Below are positions 1 to 9,885 of a stretch of 64,000 bases of DNA, one piece after another. The stretch's first letter is position 1; every line of letters begins with the position of its first letter. The notes beneath the pieces were generated by a model. The model was not told the DNA's origin and did no database searches. It saw only the letters and a program-made list of their open reading frames with translations. Source of the DNA: Coniella vitis (lineage: Eukaryota; Ascomycota; Sordariomycetes; Diaporthales; Schizoparmaceae); NCBI GenBank assembly GCA_011317545.1, contig WUJK01000013.1:930001-994000 (forward strand), read 5' to 3'. Made by a program: the position numbers and the translations under genes.

Positions 1-254
1 CAGCCACCCTGGACACCATTTTGGTCGTAAGGTGACCAGTTTCTATCGTAGATGGTATAGTGAACGGTATGAAGAATATAGGGACCTTGCTTCTCGTGTC
101 GCCATGTACATGAGCGGTCGCGGTCGTCGCGGATTGCTAGAGGAGGGTGGTGGTAGTTGCCCTCTTCCCAAGGCTGACTGTAGGGCTTCAGACTCTGCCC
201 AAAGGTGATGCCCATGAGGGGCAGCACCCAAGCGATGAAGGCACCTGCAAACAT
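1..254 (-). CDS. 5' part of an unidentified gene, cut by the left window edge
   Basis: An ATG at 254-252 on the minus strand opens a frame that stays open for 84 codons to the window edge. The first 20 residues are hydrophobic (begins MFAGAFIAWVLPLMGITFG), which fits a signal peptide or membrane anchor. The rest is rich in Tyr, Trp, His and Asp, as in an extracellular protein. No family was recognised. The coding call rests on the open frame plus the leader; introns and the 3' end are outside view. A different, stop-containing frame at 43-231 is a shadow of this one. Confidence 0.45.
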   Translation of the reverse strand, partial: MFAGAFIAWVLPLMGITFGQSLKPYSQPWEEGNYHHPPLAIRDDRDRSCTWRHEKQGPYILHTVHYTIYDRNWSPYDQNGVQGG

Positions 255-2249
255 GGTATCTTGCTTGGGATGCAGGAGAATAACACGAAATTTCAAAGAT
301 TTGTGGTGTAACCGGGTGGACGAGATGGAGAATGGTGTGCTTCCGAAAAACTCGTTCTGTATTGCCCAGGGGCGGGCGATATGTCCACCTTTAAGTACTG
401 CACCACCTTGCCGCACTTCCAAAAGCTCTGCATACGAACACTAGCACTGAACGGAAGCGTCGAGGCGTGCTGAGAGTTCTGATTTGCCTCCCGCTATTCG
501 TAGTCATTTCGAACTCCTTCAACCCAGTCCAGCAAATGCACAAAGGCATCTGGCTTGCGAGCCTGCTTGCGATTTTAGGGCGCGGGCAGACGGGCATACT
601 AGCAAGTAATTCTTCCGAAGGTGTCTTTTAAGTATCCGAGTATAAGTAGATGAAAACACGTTGCGGGTTCGTATGTGTTCAGACGACGGTTGTAGTTAGT
701 ACAGCCGCGCCGTCAACCTGTCTGGTTCATAAAATCACGCGGGTTGGTCAACAACATCATTCTTACCATATCCGAGGATCTTAGATCTGAAGAGGTAGAC
801 TTGGGTATCTTTGGCTCTGTTTGTATAGATAGTCTGAGTAGCGTGGCTTGCCTATTGCGGTGCGCTACTCAGGGCCGGAGGAGCATATGCCCCTCGAAGC
901 CCTTCAAGCACACGCTGCGTTTGTGACATCTCAGCCATAGTTAGTGACTCATCCTGTTTGTCGGGATACTGATCCAAGAAAGAAAATCACAGCCACTCTG
1001 TCCTTAAAGAAACGTCTGCCGAAGTTCGCCCAGCTCGTCTGGACGAGATGCCTAGCTGCAGCAGCAAACATCTCGTTTTAGCCTTGCAACATGAGTTCTT
1101 CCAAGCGCTCTTGGTCTCGCACTTCTCTCAAAGCCGCCGGTGTCTGGTTTGACCTCCGCAAGTACACGCTAATTCCATGTATAGACAACAGCCACGATGC
1201 GGCCGAAGCGGACGCGGTGCATGTGGACGTGATGGCGCTGCTGCGCTGATGTCACAGCCCAAGATAATGAAGCTCCCATCCACTTGGATCTGCCTCGATT
1301 CTTTGACTACCTGCGACGCAGCCGTATTCCGACTCGGGCTGATGACCAGTGGCGGAATGCACACTGCGCAAGTATGTCAACTTTGGCCGGTGGCGCATAT
1401 AGGAGCACAAGGCGGGAAACCCCACCAGAACCAGATCCGCAGACGATTTTCAACATCACACCTATCGGCGCACGGTTCTGAGATACGCAACCATCGGGGT
1501 GACGAAGGAGTGCTGACAGAAGTCTGCAAATTGCATGGCCTCAAAGCTCGCGCGTATGATCGCGTATAACTCTGGAATCATTGTCGACGAGTCTCCTGAC
1601 ATGCGCGATGTCGTCGATCGCCTTTATGCAACCTGGCATTGGCTGTAGATGAGGCTACCACCCTGGGACATTGCCAACCCATTTTGCATCAACCATATGC
1701 CATGGGTTGAAGCTTGGATGGCGTGACAGATAGGGTCCGTTAACAGACTGATAGAGATATCTGAGCAGCTGTAGCGTCGGTGCTCTCACTGCGGTACTCC
1801 TTGAGATCCGAGACTCAAAACCCTCGCTCTGTCTTGAAAAGAACGTCTTCCACTGGCGCACTGTTGAGCCTGAACATGACAAGCGGACCACGCAACTGGC
1901 ATGGCCGCCGCGAAACTGCGGTCAGTAAACCAAGGATGGTACTGGGCGCGAATGTGCTTCAAGTGGTGAATCAACGAGCATCGCACAAGGTTGAGTCGAT
2001 CCAACCAAGTGAAGAAGGAAAAAGTGGTTATGGCAATCTTTCGAGATCATTACTCAGTTGCGCGGCGATTGAGATATAACGTTGCAAAAGAGATCAAGGC
2101 GTGGTAAGACGAACACATGTGCTGTAATTCTGATACCTGAGCAGACACAGTCACTGGTGTCGCCCAGGATTATTAGGAATGCAGCGCGAAGAAAGCCAAA
2201 ATGAAATAAACAGGGTTTATTGCTGCAATACTTGCAAGATGTCATGTAC
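255..2249. other. Intergenic, no confident gene; possible coding fragments
   Basis: About 2 kb without a supportable gene. Several short frames look protein-like but cannot be joined. One is plus 1535-1648, 37 codons from an ATG, containing SGIIVDESPDMRDVVDRLYA. Another is a plus frame at 1284-1481. They could be remains of a decayed gene or chance. The right end is the 3' side of the arylsulfotransferase-like gene. Confidence 0.4.
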
Positions 2250-4118
2250 TCAGAGGAACCTCGATAAGGCCCACGCACCAAAACCCACGCCAACCACACG
2301 CCAAAAGATGCCCCCCCAGCTCCAATGGGATGAAACCAGGTCATGATAGGAGACCTCCGGCGGACCAGAGCTATGCTTTGAGCTACTGCTGCTCTTGCTG
2401 TCTTTACTAGACGACTTCTCTCCCTTGGTGTGTGTGCTGCTGTCGGTTGTGGTGGTGCTGTGGCCCCCACGTCCTCTGACATCCGTTACGACAGATTCAG
2501 TGGGAGTAACGGTTCCGGTCTCGAGGTCAAAAATACCAGAAGCGTCCAGGATCTTGCCATCTGCGTCTAATGCAACAGCCCGGAGATATCGGACAGGTGA
2601 GGGTTCAACCCACAAAGACGTCTCAAACCCACCTCGCGGAGCTCTGGCGAGGACCTTGTTGGCTCCATCAATGTCTATAGCCTTTTTGCTTCCCAAAATA
2701 ACCCACTCCTTGACATTGGTGGCGCCATTCCAGCTTGCCCATACCCGAACACCGCCCGATTTGGTCTTCTCGGCTGCAACATCGGGCGCCCACGATGGGC
2801 GGCCCTTCCAGTTTACCCTGTATGCGCGGTAGCTCTCCAGACCTTGCCAGTCCGTCTTTGGGGAGCGCCACGGTGAAAATTGAATGTCAAAAACGCAGTC
2901 GCCGTCATGAAGGTGCTCGGTGATGGCGGGGTTGCGGCCCCAGCCAATGAAAACATTGCCGTTGTCGAGGACTTGTACACTGCCCTGGGAGATGCTCCAA
3001 AGTCCGACGGGATGGAGGTACTCATTCAGAAGCTGTGCCTTTTTGTTGTCCATATCGAGCGAAAAATGCAAACCCCGGGAGCAGTTCTCTGAGCAACCCC
3101 AACCGTTGACATCATTCACGTGGTTGTCAAACACCGTAAACTCCTTTTCATCCCTGCCCGGGTAGAAGCGGGCGTGGTGCTGCCAGGCCATCGTCAGAAG
3201 AGAGTTACCAAAGGACTTCCCCTCAGGATACCCCAACTCCTCAAATTCGTTGCCTTTGCCACCCAAAGTCCACTTCACGTCGCCAGTCTGTCCATCAATC
3301 ATGTAGATTGAATGCATATGCCCACCAGAGACCAGATAATTGCCTGACCGAGACTTTTGCACGCTGGTGATATGGAAAAAGTCCCATCCGTATTCGCCTG
3401 CCTCGACTGGCTGATATGACAATTCGAGAGGAATGTGAGCAGACGCCCGCCATTCAAAAAGGACCTCAAACGTGTCCAAATCGATCTCTTGGAAGATGCT
3501 ATCGAGCAACTTGGTGCCCTTGCTGCTGTCGCCATTTGCGTATACGCTCATATCCCGATGTATGGTTTCATAAGCAGTGATGATGGCAGTCGTTTCTCCG
3601 GTCATTGTAAAGTCGTGAAAGTCGGCTCCAACTCGCAGCCCTTCAGCCTCTACGAGGCCAACCTCACTATAGGTCTCGTCGAATCCGAAAACATAGCCGT
3701 TTCCAAAGCCCAGTCCGTGCTCAATCGGCCCGCTGAAGAAAGTCAGGATAGGCTCATTCTCATACAGCTGAACATTGACGTCTGCTATGCCAGAAAAGCT
3801 TCGATTAATGTACACGGCGCTAAGGTCATGGGAATCCAAAATCAGAGGTGACGCATCCGGCTCGTCCTCGGAAGCTGCAGGGTTATTGTGCTGGATGACT
3901 ATATGTGAGCCTGACGTAGCCATGGACGATTGATTCCAGATATTAACTTGTAGCACTGGGCTGAATGCGTCGATTGAGTTGTAGATATTGGAGGGATAAG
4001 CACCCCATTTGCCGTCGTTGTAATCATGTCCATTGTAAGATAGCTCGTCTAGACCAGTGACTAGAGTGCTCAGGGTTGCGAGCAGGACTGTTGTAGAGGA
4101 CAACATTGTGGGTGGCAT
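2250..4118 (-). CDS. Secreted arylsulfotransferase (ASST)-like protein
   Basis: A single-exon gene of 622 codons plus stop. The first in-frame ATG is at 4118-4116 and a second is at 4106; upstream the frame has only a GTG, so earlier starts are rejected. The N-terminus is a signal peptide (SSTTVLLATLSTLVTG). The body is a beta-propeller-like repeat protein with features of the fungal ASST family: DFFHITSVQKSRSGNYLVSG, then MIDGQTGDVKWTLGGKGNEF, WQHHARFYPG, FTVFDNHVND and GNVFIGWG. A Ser/Thr/Lys-rich stretch follows near residue 560-600, then a hydrophobic C-terminal segment (WGGIFWRVVGVGFGAWALSRFL region) that could anchor it in a membrane or act as a GPI signal. Bacterial ASST transfers sulfate between phenols; the substrate of fungal members is not known, so function is family-level only. 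Confidence 0.85.
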   Translation of the reverse strand: MPPTMLSSTTVLLATLSTLVTGLDELSYNGHDYNDGKWGAYPSNIYNSIDAFSPVLQVNIWNQSSMATSGSHIVIQHNNPAASEDEPDASPLILDSHDLSAVYINRSFSGIADVNVQLYENEPILTFFSGPIEHGLGFGNGYVFGFDETYSEVGLVEAEGLRVGADFHDFTMTGETTAIITAYETIHRDMSVYANGDSSKGTKLLDSIFQEIDLDTFEVLFEWRASAHIPLELSYQPVEAGEYGWDFFHITSVQKSRSGNYLVSGGHMHSIYMIDGQTGDVKWTLGGKGNEFEELGYPEGKSFGNSLLTMAWQHHARFYPGRDEKEFTVFDNHVNDVNGWGCSENCSRGLHFSLDMDNKKAQLLNEYLHPVGLWSISQGSVQVLDNGNVFIGWGRNPAITEHLHDGDCVFDIQFSPWRSPKTDWQGLESYRAYRVNWKGRPSWAPDVAAEKTKSGGVRVWASWNGATNVKEWVILGSKKAIDIDGANKVLARAPRGGFETSLWVEPSPVRYLRAVALDADGKILDASGIFDLETGTVTPTESVVTDVRGRGGHSTTTTDSSTHTKGEKSSSKDSKSSSSSKHSSGPPEVSYHDLVSSHWSWGGIFWRVVGVGFGAWALSRFL

Positions 4119-5194
4119 TTTTATCCACTGGATGTGTTGGAATGCAAGAACAGAGGAGAAGAAGCCCAAGACGAGCAGCACGTCGCACAGTGAGTTCTCC
4201 TATGCTGTGCCTCGCCTCCTGTGCAGGGGTACGCGCCGCCGGTTCTAATGGATTTATCGACTGCCGAACCCTATGTTTGTGCGTCCCAACTGCTGTGTCG
4301 CTTTGGCGATGTTTCTTGGACGATCATGAATAATCCTTCTGCCGAGCGGGCCGTTGATCTCTACCTCTGAGAATCTCCAAGAGAACGACTTGTCTCGTGG
4401 TTACTCCCTTTATCTCTCCGACTCAGGTCGAAGGAGAGGGGGGATTTCCTCTGTGGTGGAGCTGGATCGCAGGGTCCCCAGGTTGGCAGTGAGCTGCAGG
4501 CTCCACAATCCATTTTACTTACTTTGTGCAGAGGCGAAATGACAGTGTCACACACATGGTAAGTCGGTGTAAACCCTCAGTAGGTCTTCAGGAAACTAGA
4601 CACCTTCCAATCATACCGAGTTTCCCCGGTTTCGAGAACAATCAGAAGTCAAAGAAGCACTGCAAGTTCAGAGCACACAAAATCGAATGCGGACACAGTC
4701 TGTCGGCTTCCACACTGGTTCGTTCAGGCATCGCTAGTCTTCTGGTTTCAGATTCGGGGCCAGTAGTTGTGTGGCGCTTTTAGGTGAGAGTAACCCTGGA
4801 CACGGATATGCTACGCAGGCAGCATTGTAGTCGAATTATAGACATAGTCCTTGTATGCTTGAAACTCTTATTAGCTGGCAGAGCTAGGCAGGAAATAGCA
4901 CAATGGGCCCATCTGGCTGATTGAGCGGACCTTTGCAGGCTCTCTGCGCCGATCACACTGTCAACATCACAAAGGAGCATGCAAATAGCCATTGAAACAT
5001 ACCGCATAAACACAGGTGCAATACTGTCCTCGTCAGCAGATTTTATCGAGACAGTGCGTCCAGCGCTGGCAGCGGCAACATGGGGTAGCATACAGAGCAG
5101 CGAACAGCAGTGTCTCTCCAAGGACTAGATTTGCAGACCCTGCCTCAGAGATTGCCACAAGTTCACATGTCTCATGAAAAGGTTTTCTTTCCCA
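4119..5194. other. Intergenic between two minus-strand genes
   Basis: About 1.1 kb holding the promoter of the ASST-like gene and the 3' flank of the phosphodiesterase gene. The open frames here start at non-ATG codons and look unlike proteins. No repeat or RNA gene was seen. Confidence 0.5.
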
Positions 5195-5872
5195 TCAGAG
5201 CACCCTAGTCGCGATCGGCTTCCAGTCAGGAATAGGTTTGTCGGTAGGCACGAGCCAGACGGTGCCTCCAACCCACCCGCTGATCCCGTGGTGGTCCTGG
5301 GCTGGCTGCAAAGCAATTCCAGCGTTTCGGACGGCCTGCTCGACTTCGCCCAGCTTTGCCTCGTCAATGGGCATATTACCACTGCAGCCAGTCAGCATAC
5401 AAATAGGCGACGGGAGATCGGGCAAAGTATTGGATCGCACTCACTACATCAAGCTGACATGCGGCCCGAATGCCTTCTTCCATTCGGCCAGCCATTGGAG
5501 TGTCGTGGTTTGCACTGTCTCCTCGCCAATGACGCCTCGAGCCCGGGAAATGGCAGCCACATCTTTGACGCCGTCCCAGTCGCACTTAATGTAGCATCGC
5601 CGAAAGAAGACCTCCTCGGTCTTGACACAATCGAATGTCACGTGCACATCGGAGCCAACGGGAAAGGGGATGCTGTCGAGCCAGCCCTGCGGATTACTTC
5701 CATACTTGGCAGGGTCGATATTGGATGTGAGGGTCAAGTGAGGGCTGAATGGCACTGGAGGTGATTCAGCGTCGGCAAAATACGAGGGCAGGGTGGACTC
5801 GACGAGCTGGCTCAAGATAGCATGGAGAGGATGTGAAGGAGGAGGCACAAGCCAGAGAGAAGAGCCAGGCAT
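5195..5872 (-). CDS. cpd1: 2',3'-cyclic nucleotide 3'-phosphodiesterase (Cpd1-like)
   Basis: Two exons: 5872-5445 and 5381-5195. The 63-bp intron (5444-5382) has GTGAGT and CAG borders. The product is 204 residues, the usual size for fungal CPDase. Both H-x-T/S motifs of the 2H phosphoesterase fold are present: H45-L-T47 (in SPHLTLTSN) and H138-V-S140 (in GPHVSLMY). The second lies at the exon junction, which confirms the splice. The start MPGSSLWLVPPPSHPL is typical of the family; the frame extends upstream but not as protein-like sequence. In yeast this enzyme opens ADP-ribose 1'',2''-cyclic phosphate, a by-product of tRNA splicing. It is head-to-head with tps1, about 1.6 kb away. Confidence 0.93.
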
Positions 5873-7463
5873 TTTGAAGATACTAATCAAGCTGTAGTAC
5901 ATACTTGGTAGAAGGGGCTCAAGGGAGCTCCTAGAGCTGTGGTGCACATCAAGAGGGAAAGCACGCAAGAGTGGTAAAGGAGGGAGGAAGGACAGGGTTA
6001 GGGTCGAATAGGCCCTCCAACATCGAGTGTCAACGCTCAAGCCGGACTGTAAAGCAGTTAGCAATGGATATGCTATCCGGCCAGCTTGAGGCCTGCCAAC
6101 TTGGTTTAAATCTCGTTCCCTCACTTTGACCAGAATCGCATTTGCAGCCGCCAAAACCACTGGAGAGGGAAAGTCTCTAACAACGCTGCCACTCATCTTG
6201 CGCTCTCCCAAGTAAACTTTCAGGGCTGGTATTGAGCGAGATTTTGCACGCGACGAGTTCGCAGAATGACGGCATTCCGGCTAGATATTACTGTTACGGC
6301 TCATGTCAGGAGGATTTGGTCCGGCAGATTTGGGGTACCAGCAAACTGGGTGCATTTGACCAAAAATTCGTGGTGGTGGTCTGGTGGTGAACCACTCTGC
6401 CACTCACGGCGAAGAAACGCAGTGTATGACGGAACGGTTGGGCTGCAGCAAACGCCAGCCAGCCCGCCAGCCCGCCAGCCCAGCACCGGGATAAAACCTC
6501 CAGCGGGGCTTATCGATAGCACCAAGTTAAAGTAGTTGGCTTCTGACGCACCTGATTTGTGCCCTGTTTTGCGATTTTCCTGGGTACTGGGGAGGGAAAG
6601 AGCGACGCCAAGCCAGGAGCACTCCACGACCCAAAGCAGAGCAGCCCAAGAGGGATTTAGAAGGCTACATAGTTCGAAGGCAAAAATAGACGAAGATTCA
6701 AGGGGATATATTTGTTTATGTTTGCAGGCCAAGTGCCCAAACAAGTCAAGCAATCGCCTCTTGCGAGCAACAGGCTTCTATGTACTTACTATGTAACAGG
6801 CAGGAACGGGCCTGTCTCCAGGTACCAGCTACTATGTAGCCAGGCTAGCCAGCACCCCTGTCGGCATTCCACAAAAATTACGTCGTTTGCAGGTCAACAA
6901 AGCGAAAGAGGAAGACGCTGCAGGAACCGTGAGGAAATTCATCCAACTTCTCCCGCCTTCTTCCACTCGGCCGCGACGTTTTCTTGCCGGCAGCTGCTTC
7001 ATCGACGGACTCATCCTTTACAGATCTTACAAAAATACCATCTTCGTGCGGTAAATTTCTCTTCTTCCTGTAGCTTCCATTCCTCCTCGCACTTCCCCGC
7101 CAGCGCCGGTCTGCCCAGTGACATCCCGCGTTTCCACCGATCATCGTCCTGGGATACCCCGCCATCAGCCCCAAGCGCAAGCCAGCCGCGTCGCCAGCTC
7201 AGCTCTCGACCCGGCTCCGTCGCCCGACGTCCATACACCCACCCTACCTATTCATCCTCCTATCAACACCTGACGAGTTGTCTGCCTGACGACGTGGACG
7301 CGACGAGCTCCGCCGACGCTGCAAGATAGCAGCTGCTGTGTTTCGACGCCTCATCTGCATCTTCCTCGCATTGCCACGCCCCTTCCCTGTGCGCACCCGC
7401 AGCCCCAGCCGCCAGCGTCAGCGTCCCATCACATCCCTTGACGGCATCCGCCTCGACGACGAC
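5873..7463. promoter_or_regulatory. Shared upstream region of cpd1 and tps1
   Basis: Divergent promoter region of 1.6 kb. It includes a short tandem repeat of an 8-bp agcccgcc unit (about 6454-6485) and pyrimidine-rich stretches near tps1. A CCCCT pentamer at 6855-6859 matches the core of a stress response element, and another at 7379-7383 lies in the probable leader; single pentamers are weak evidence. A 205-codon plus frame at 6712-7329 ends before tps1 and is not protein-like. A leader intron is possible but cannot be placed. Confidence 0.4.
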
Positions 7464-9121
7464 ATGACCTCCGACGAACCCAACCCCACGGAAGGCAGCC
7501 GCCTGCTCATCATCTCGAACCGGTTGCCCTTGACCATCAAGCGCAGCGAGGATGGCCACTACGACTTTTCCATGTCCTCGGGCGGTCTGGTCACTGGTCT
7601 GAGTGGCCTGTCCAAGACAATGACCTACGAGTGGTACGGATGGCCTGGTCTGCAGGTCCCCGAAGCTGAGATCGACCTTATGAAGGACAAGCTCAAGAAG
7701 GAATGCGACGCCCATCCTGTCTTTGTCGATGATGACCTCGCCGACAAGCACTACAACGGCTTCTCCAGTATGCAACCAGAGGTTCCAACTCCTTGTCATA
7801 AAATAATCTCGTCATGATTTTGTTCTAACTCGCATCTCTTTGACCAGACGAGATCCTTTGGCCGCTGTTCCACTACCACCCCGGTGAGATTACCTTTGAC
7901 GAATCCGCCTGGGCTGCCTACCACGAGGTCAACCAGCTCTTTGCCAAGACCGTTGCCGCCGACGTCCAAGATGGAGACATGATTTGGGTCCACGACTACC
8001 ATCTCATGCTGCTTCCCCAGATGCTGCGCGAATTGATCGGTGACTCGAAGAAGAATGTCAAGATTGGTTTCTTCTTGCACACACCATTCCCCTCCTCCGA
8101 GGTGTACAGAATTCTGCCCGTCCGTGAAGCCCTGCTGTACGGTGTCTTGCACTGCGACTTGATCGGATTCCACACGTACGACTATGCCCGCCACTTCCTT
8201 TCTTCCTGCAGCCGAATTCTTTCCACTACAACCACACCGAATGGCGTCGAGTTCAATGGCAAATTTGTAACCGTCGGTGCGTTCCCGATTGGTATCGATC
8301 CAGAGAAGTTCGTTGAGGGTCTCAAGAAGCCCAAGGTCCAAGAACGAATCGCCGCTTTGTCTCGTAAATTCGAGGGCGTCAAGTTGATTGTCGGTGTTGA
8401 CCGGCTCGACTACATCAAGGGTGTGCCACAGAAGCTACACGCCCTCGAGGTGTTCCTCACTGAGCATCCCGAGTGGATTGGCAAGATTGTGCTAGTGCAG
8501 GTGGCTGTGCCGTCAAGACAGGATGTCGAAGAATACCAGAATCTGCGCGCAGTGGTGAACGAGCTGGTGGGCCGAATCAACGGCCGCTTCGGCACCATCG
8601 AGTTCATGCCCATTCACTTCCTGCACCAGTCGGTCTCCTTTGACGAGCTCACGGCCCTCTACGCAGTCAGTGATGTTTGCTTCGTCACGTCAACCCGCGA
8701 CGGCATGAACCTGGTATCGTATGAATACATTGCCACTCAGCGCGAGCGCCATGGCTCGCTCATTCTTTCTGAGTTCACTGGCGCCGCGCAGTCCCTTTCT
8801 GGCAGCTTGATTGTCAACCCATGGAATACAGAGGACATGGCAAACGCCATACATGAAGCGGTCACAATGAGTGCTGAGCAGCGCGAGGCGAATTACAAGA
8901 AGCTCGAAAAGTACGTGTTCAAGTACACGAGCGCCTGGTGGGGCAAGCAGTTTGTCACAGAGATGAAGAGGCTGGACGCCAATGCAGGCGCTGGTAACGG
9001 TATTGGCAATGGCCCGCCAAAGATCCCACTCAAGGACAAGGTGGGCAACGCCGTCAGGAATGTTGTCGATGCTGTGACTGGTCAAGAAATACCAAAGCAG
9101 GACGACAACTCTACTGCATAA
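7464..9121 (+). CDS. tps1: Alpha,alpha-trehalose-phosphate synthase (UDP-forming), Tps1
   Basis: Two exons: 7464-7767 and 7848-9121. The 80-bp intron (GTATGC...CAG) joins GFS to NEILWPLFHYHPGE. The product is 525 residues, the normal length for fungal Tps1 without a phosphatase domain. It transfers glucose from UDP-glucose to glucose-6-phosphate in the cytosol. Family hallmarks in order: LLIISNRLPLTIKRS, SSGGLVTGLSGL, WVHDYHLMLLPQMLR, FFLHTPFPSSEVYRILP, GVDRLDYIKGV (the Arg and Lys that bind phosphates) and STRDGMNLVSYEYIA. The frame also runs upstream to a GTG at 7338, but MTSDEPNPTEGS at 7464 is the first ATG and matches the family start. Trehalose made here protects against heat, drying and oxidative stress. 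Confidence 0.98.
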
Positions 9122-9885
9122 GTGCTGTTTCTTGTAGAAACGCACAGAAACAACAAGAACAAAAAATAACGGTCGAGGCATCGACCGTTGTCAGACATGC
9201 CTTGTACCGAACACTGCTGGGGCTAGGCTGTTCGGTGGAGGCAAGCTGGCCAACAGCTCGTAAATGGCAGCAAATTGGGCTTTGAGCGTGGACGGAGTGG
9301 GTTGGTAGCATTGTATAGATTGGCATGTTTTACACGTTACGTATATGACCGCGATAACGGGCGTTAATGGATCAATAAATAGTAACAGGCTTTCACATAC
9401 TTTTGTTCGAAATCATCTCAGCTGCGTTTGCAGTTTCGCAATGTGAAAGAAAAAGAAAAAGCTGCCCAATGTGGCGTAACCTGGCTGGCTGACCTTTGGT
9501 CAAGCTGCCCTGTACAAAGGCGCTGGCAGCTTGCTGGGAGGGGTCAGGCACCTCTAGCCCTATACCCCGCCAGCCGCTGCTGATGGGGCGCTGTATTATG
9601 TATATACCTACCTTGGTAGTAGTGTTGGCAGGTTTGCTGGGCTTGCTAGGGTTCAGAGTTGCACTAGAGTAAATGACGACAGGGAGTGTCAGAGACAAGG
9701 CTGCCAACCGTTTGCACCTCTCGCACCAGCCAGACTACTTGTATGGCTTCTTCCCTCGTGCAACTTTTCTTCCGACTCTGAGGTTTCTACTTATCCTCTC
9801 TATCGCCATCTCGCATCAACTGGCCAAAGCAGCCCATTCTTTGTCTCGTTCTCCCTCTCGCGCGCGCTCTTGCAGCATAGCCAGG
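9122..9885. other. Intergenic tps1-vid27
   Basis: 3' flank of tps1 and promoter plus pyrimidine-rich leader of vid27. The stretch just before the vid27 start (about 9775-9870) is CT-rich, common upstream of fungal genes. Nothing else was seen. Confidence 0.5.

Noticed and set aside
1177..1569. 130-codon plus frame
   Set aside because: Composition is not protein-like and competing frames in the same stretch look equally good; no start or splice context.
4119..4181. N-terminal extension of the ASST-like protein to 4181
   Set aside because: The first codon there is GTG; the first ATG is at 4118 and gives a good signal peptide.
4780..5121. 113-codon minus frame
   Set aside because: Starts with TTG, has no recognisable feature and overlaps nothing conserved.
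6712..7329. 205-codon frame upstream of tps1
   Set aside because: Begins inside a probable promoter/leader, composition is Ser/Arg/Pro-rich noise, and it stops before the tps1 start.
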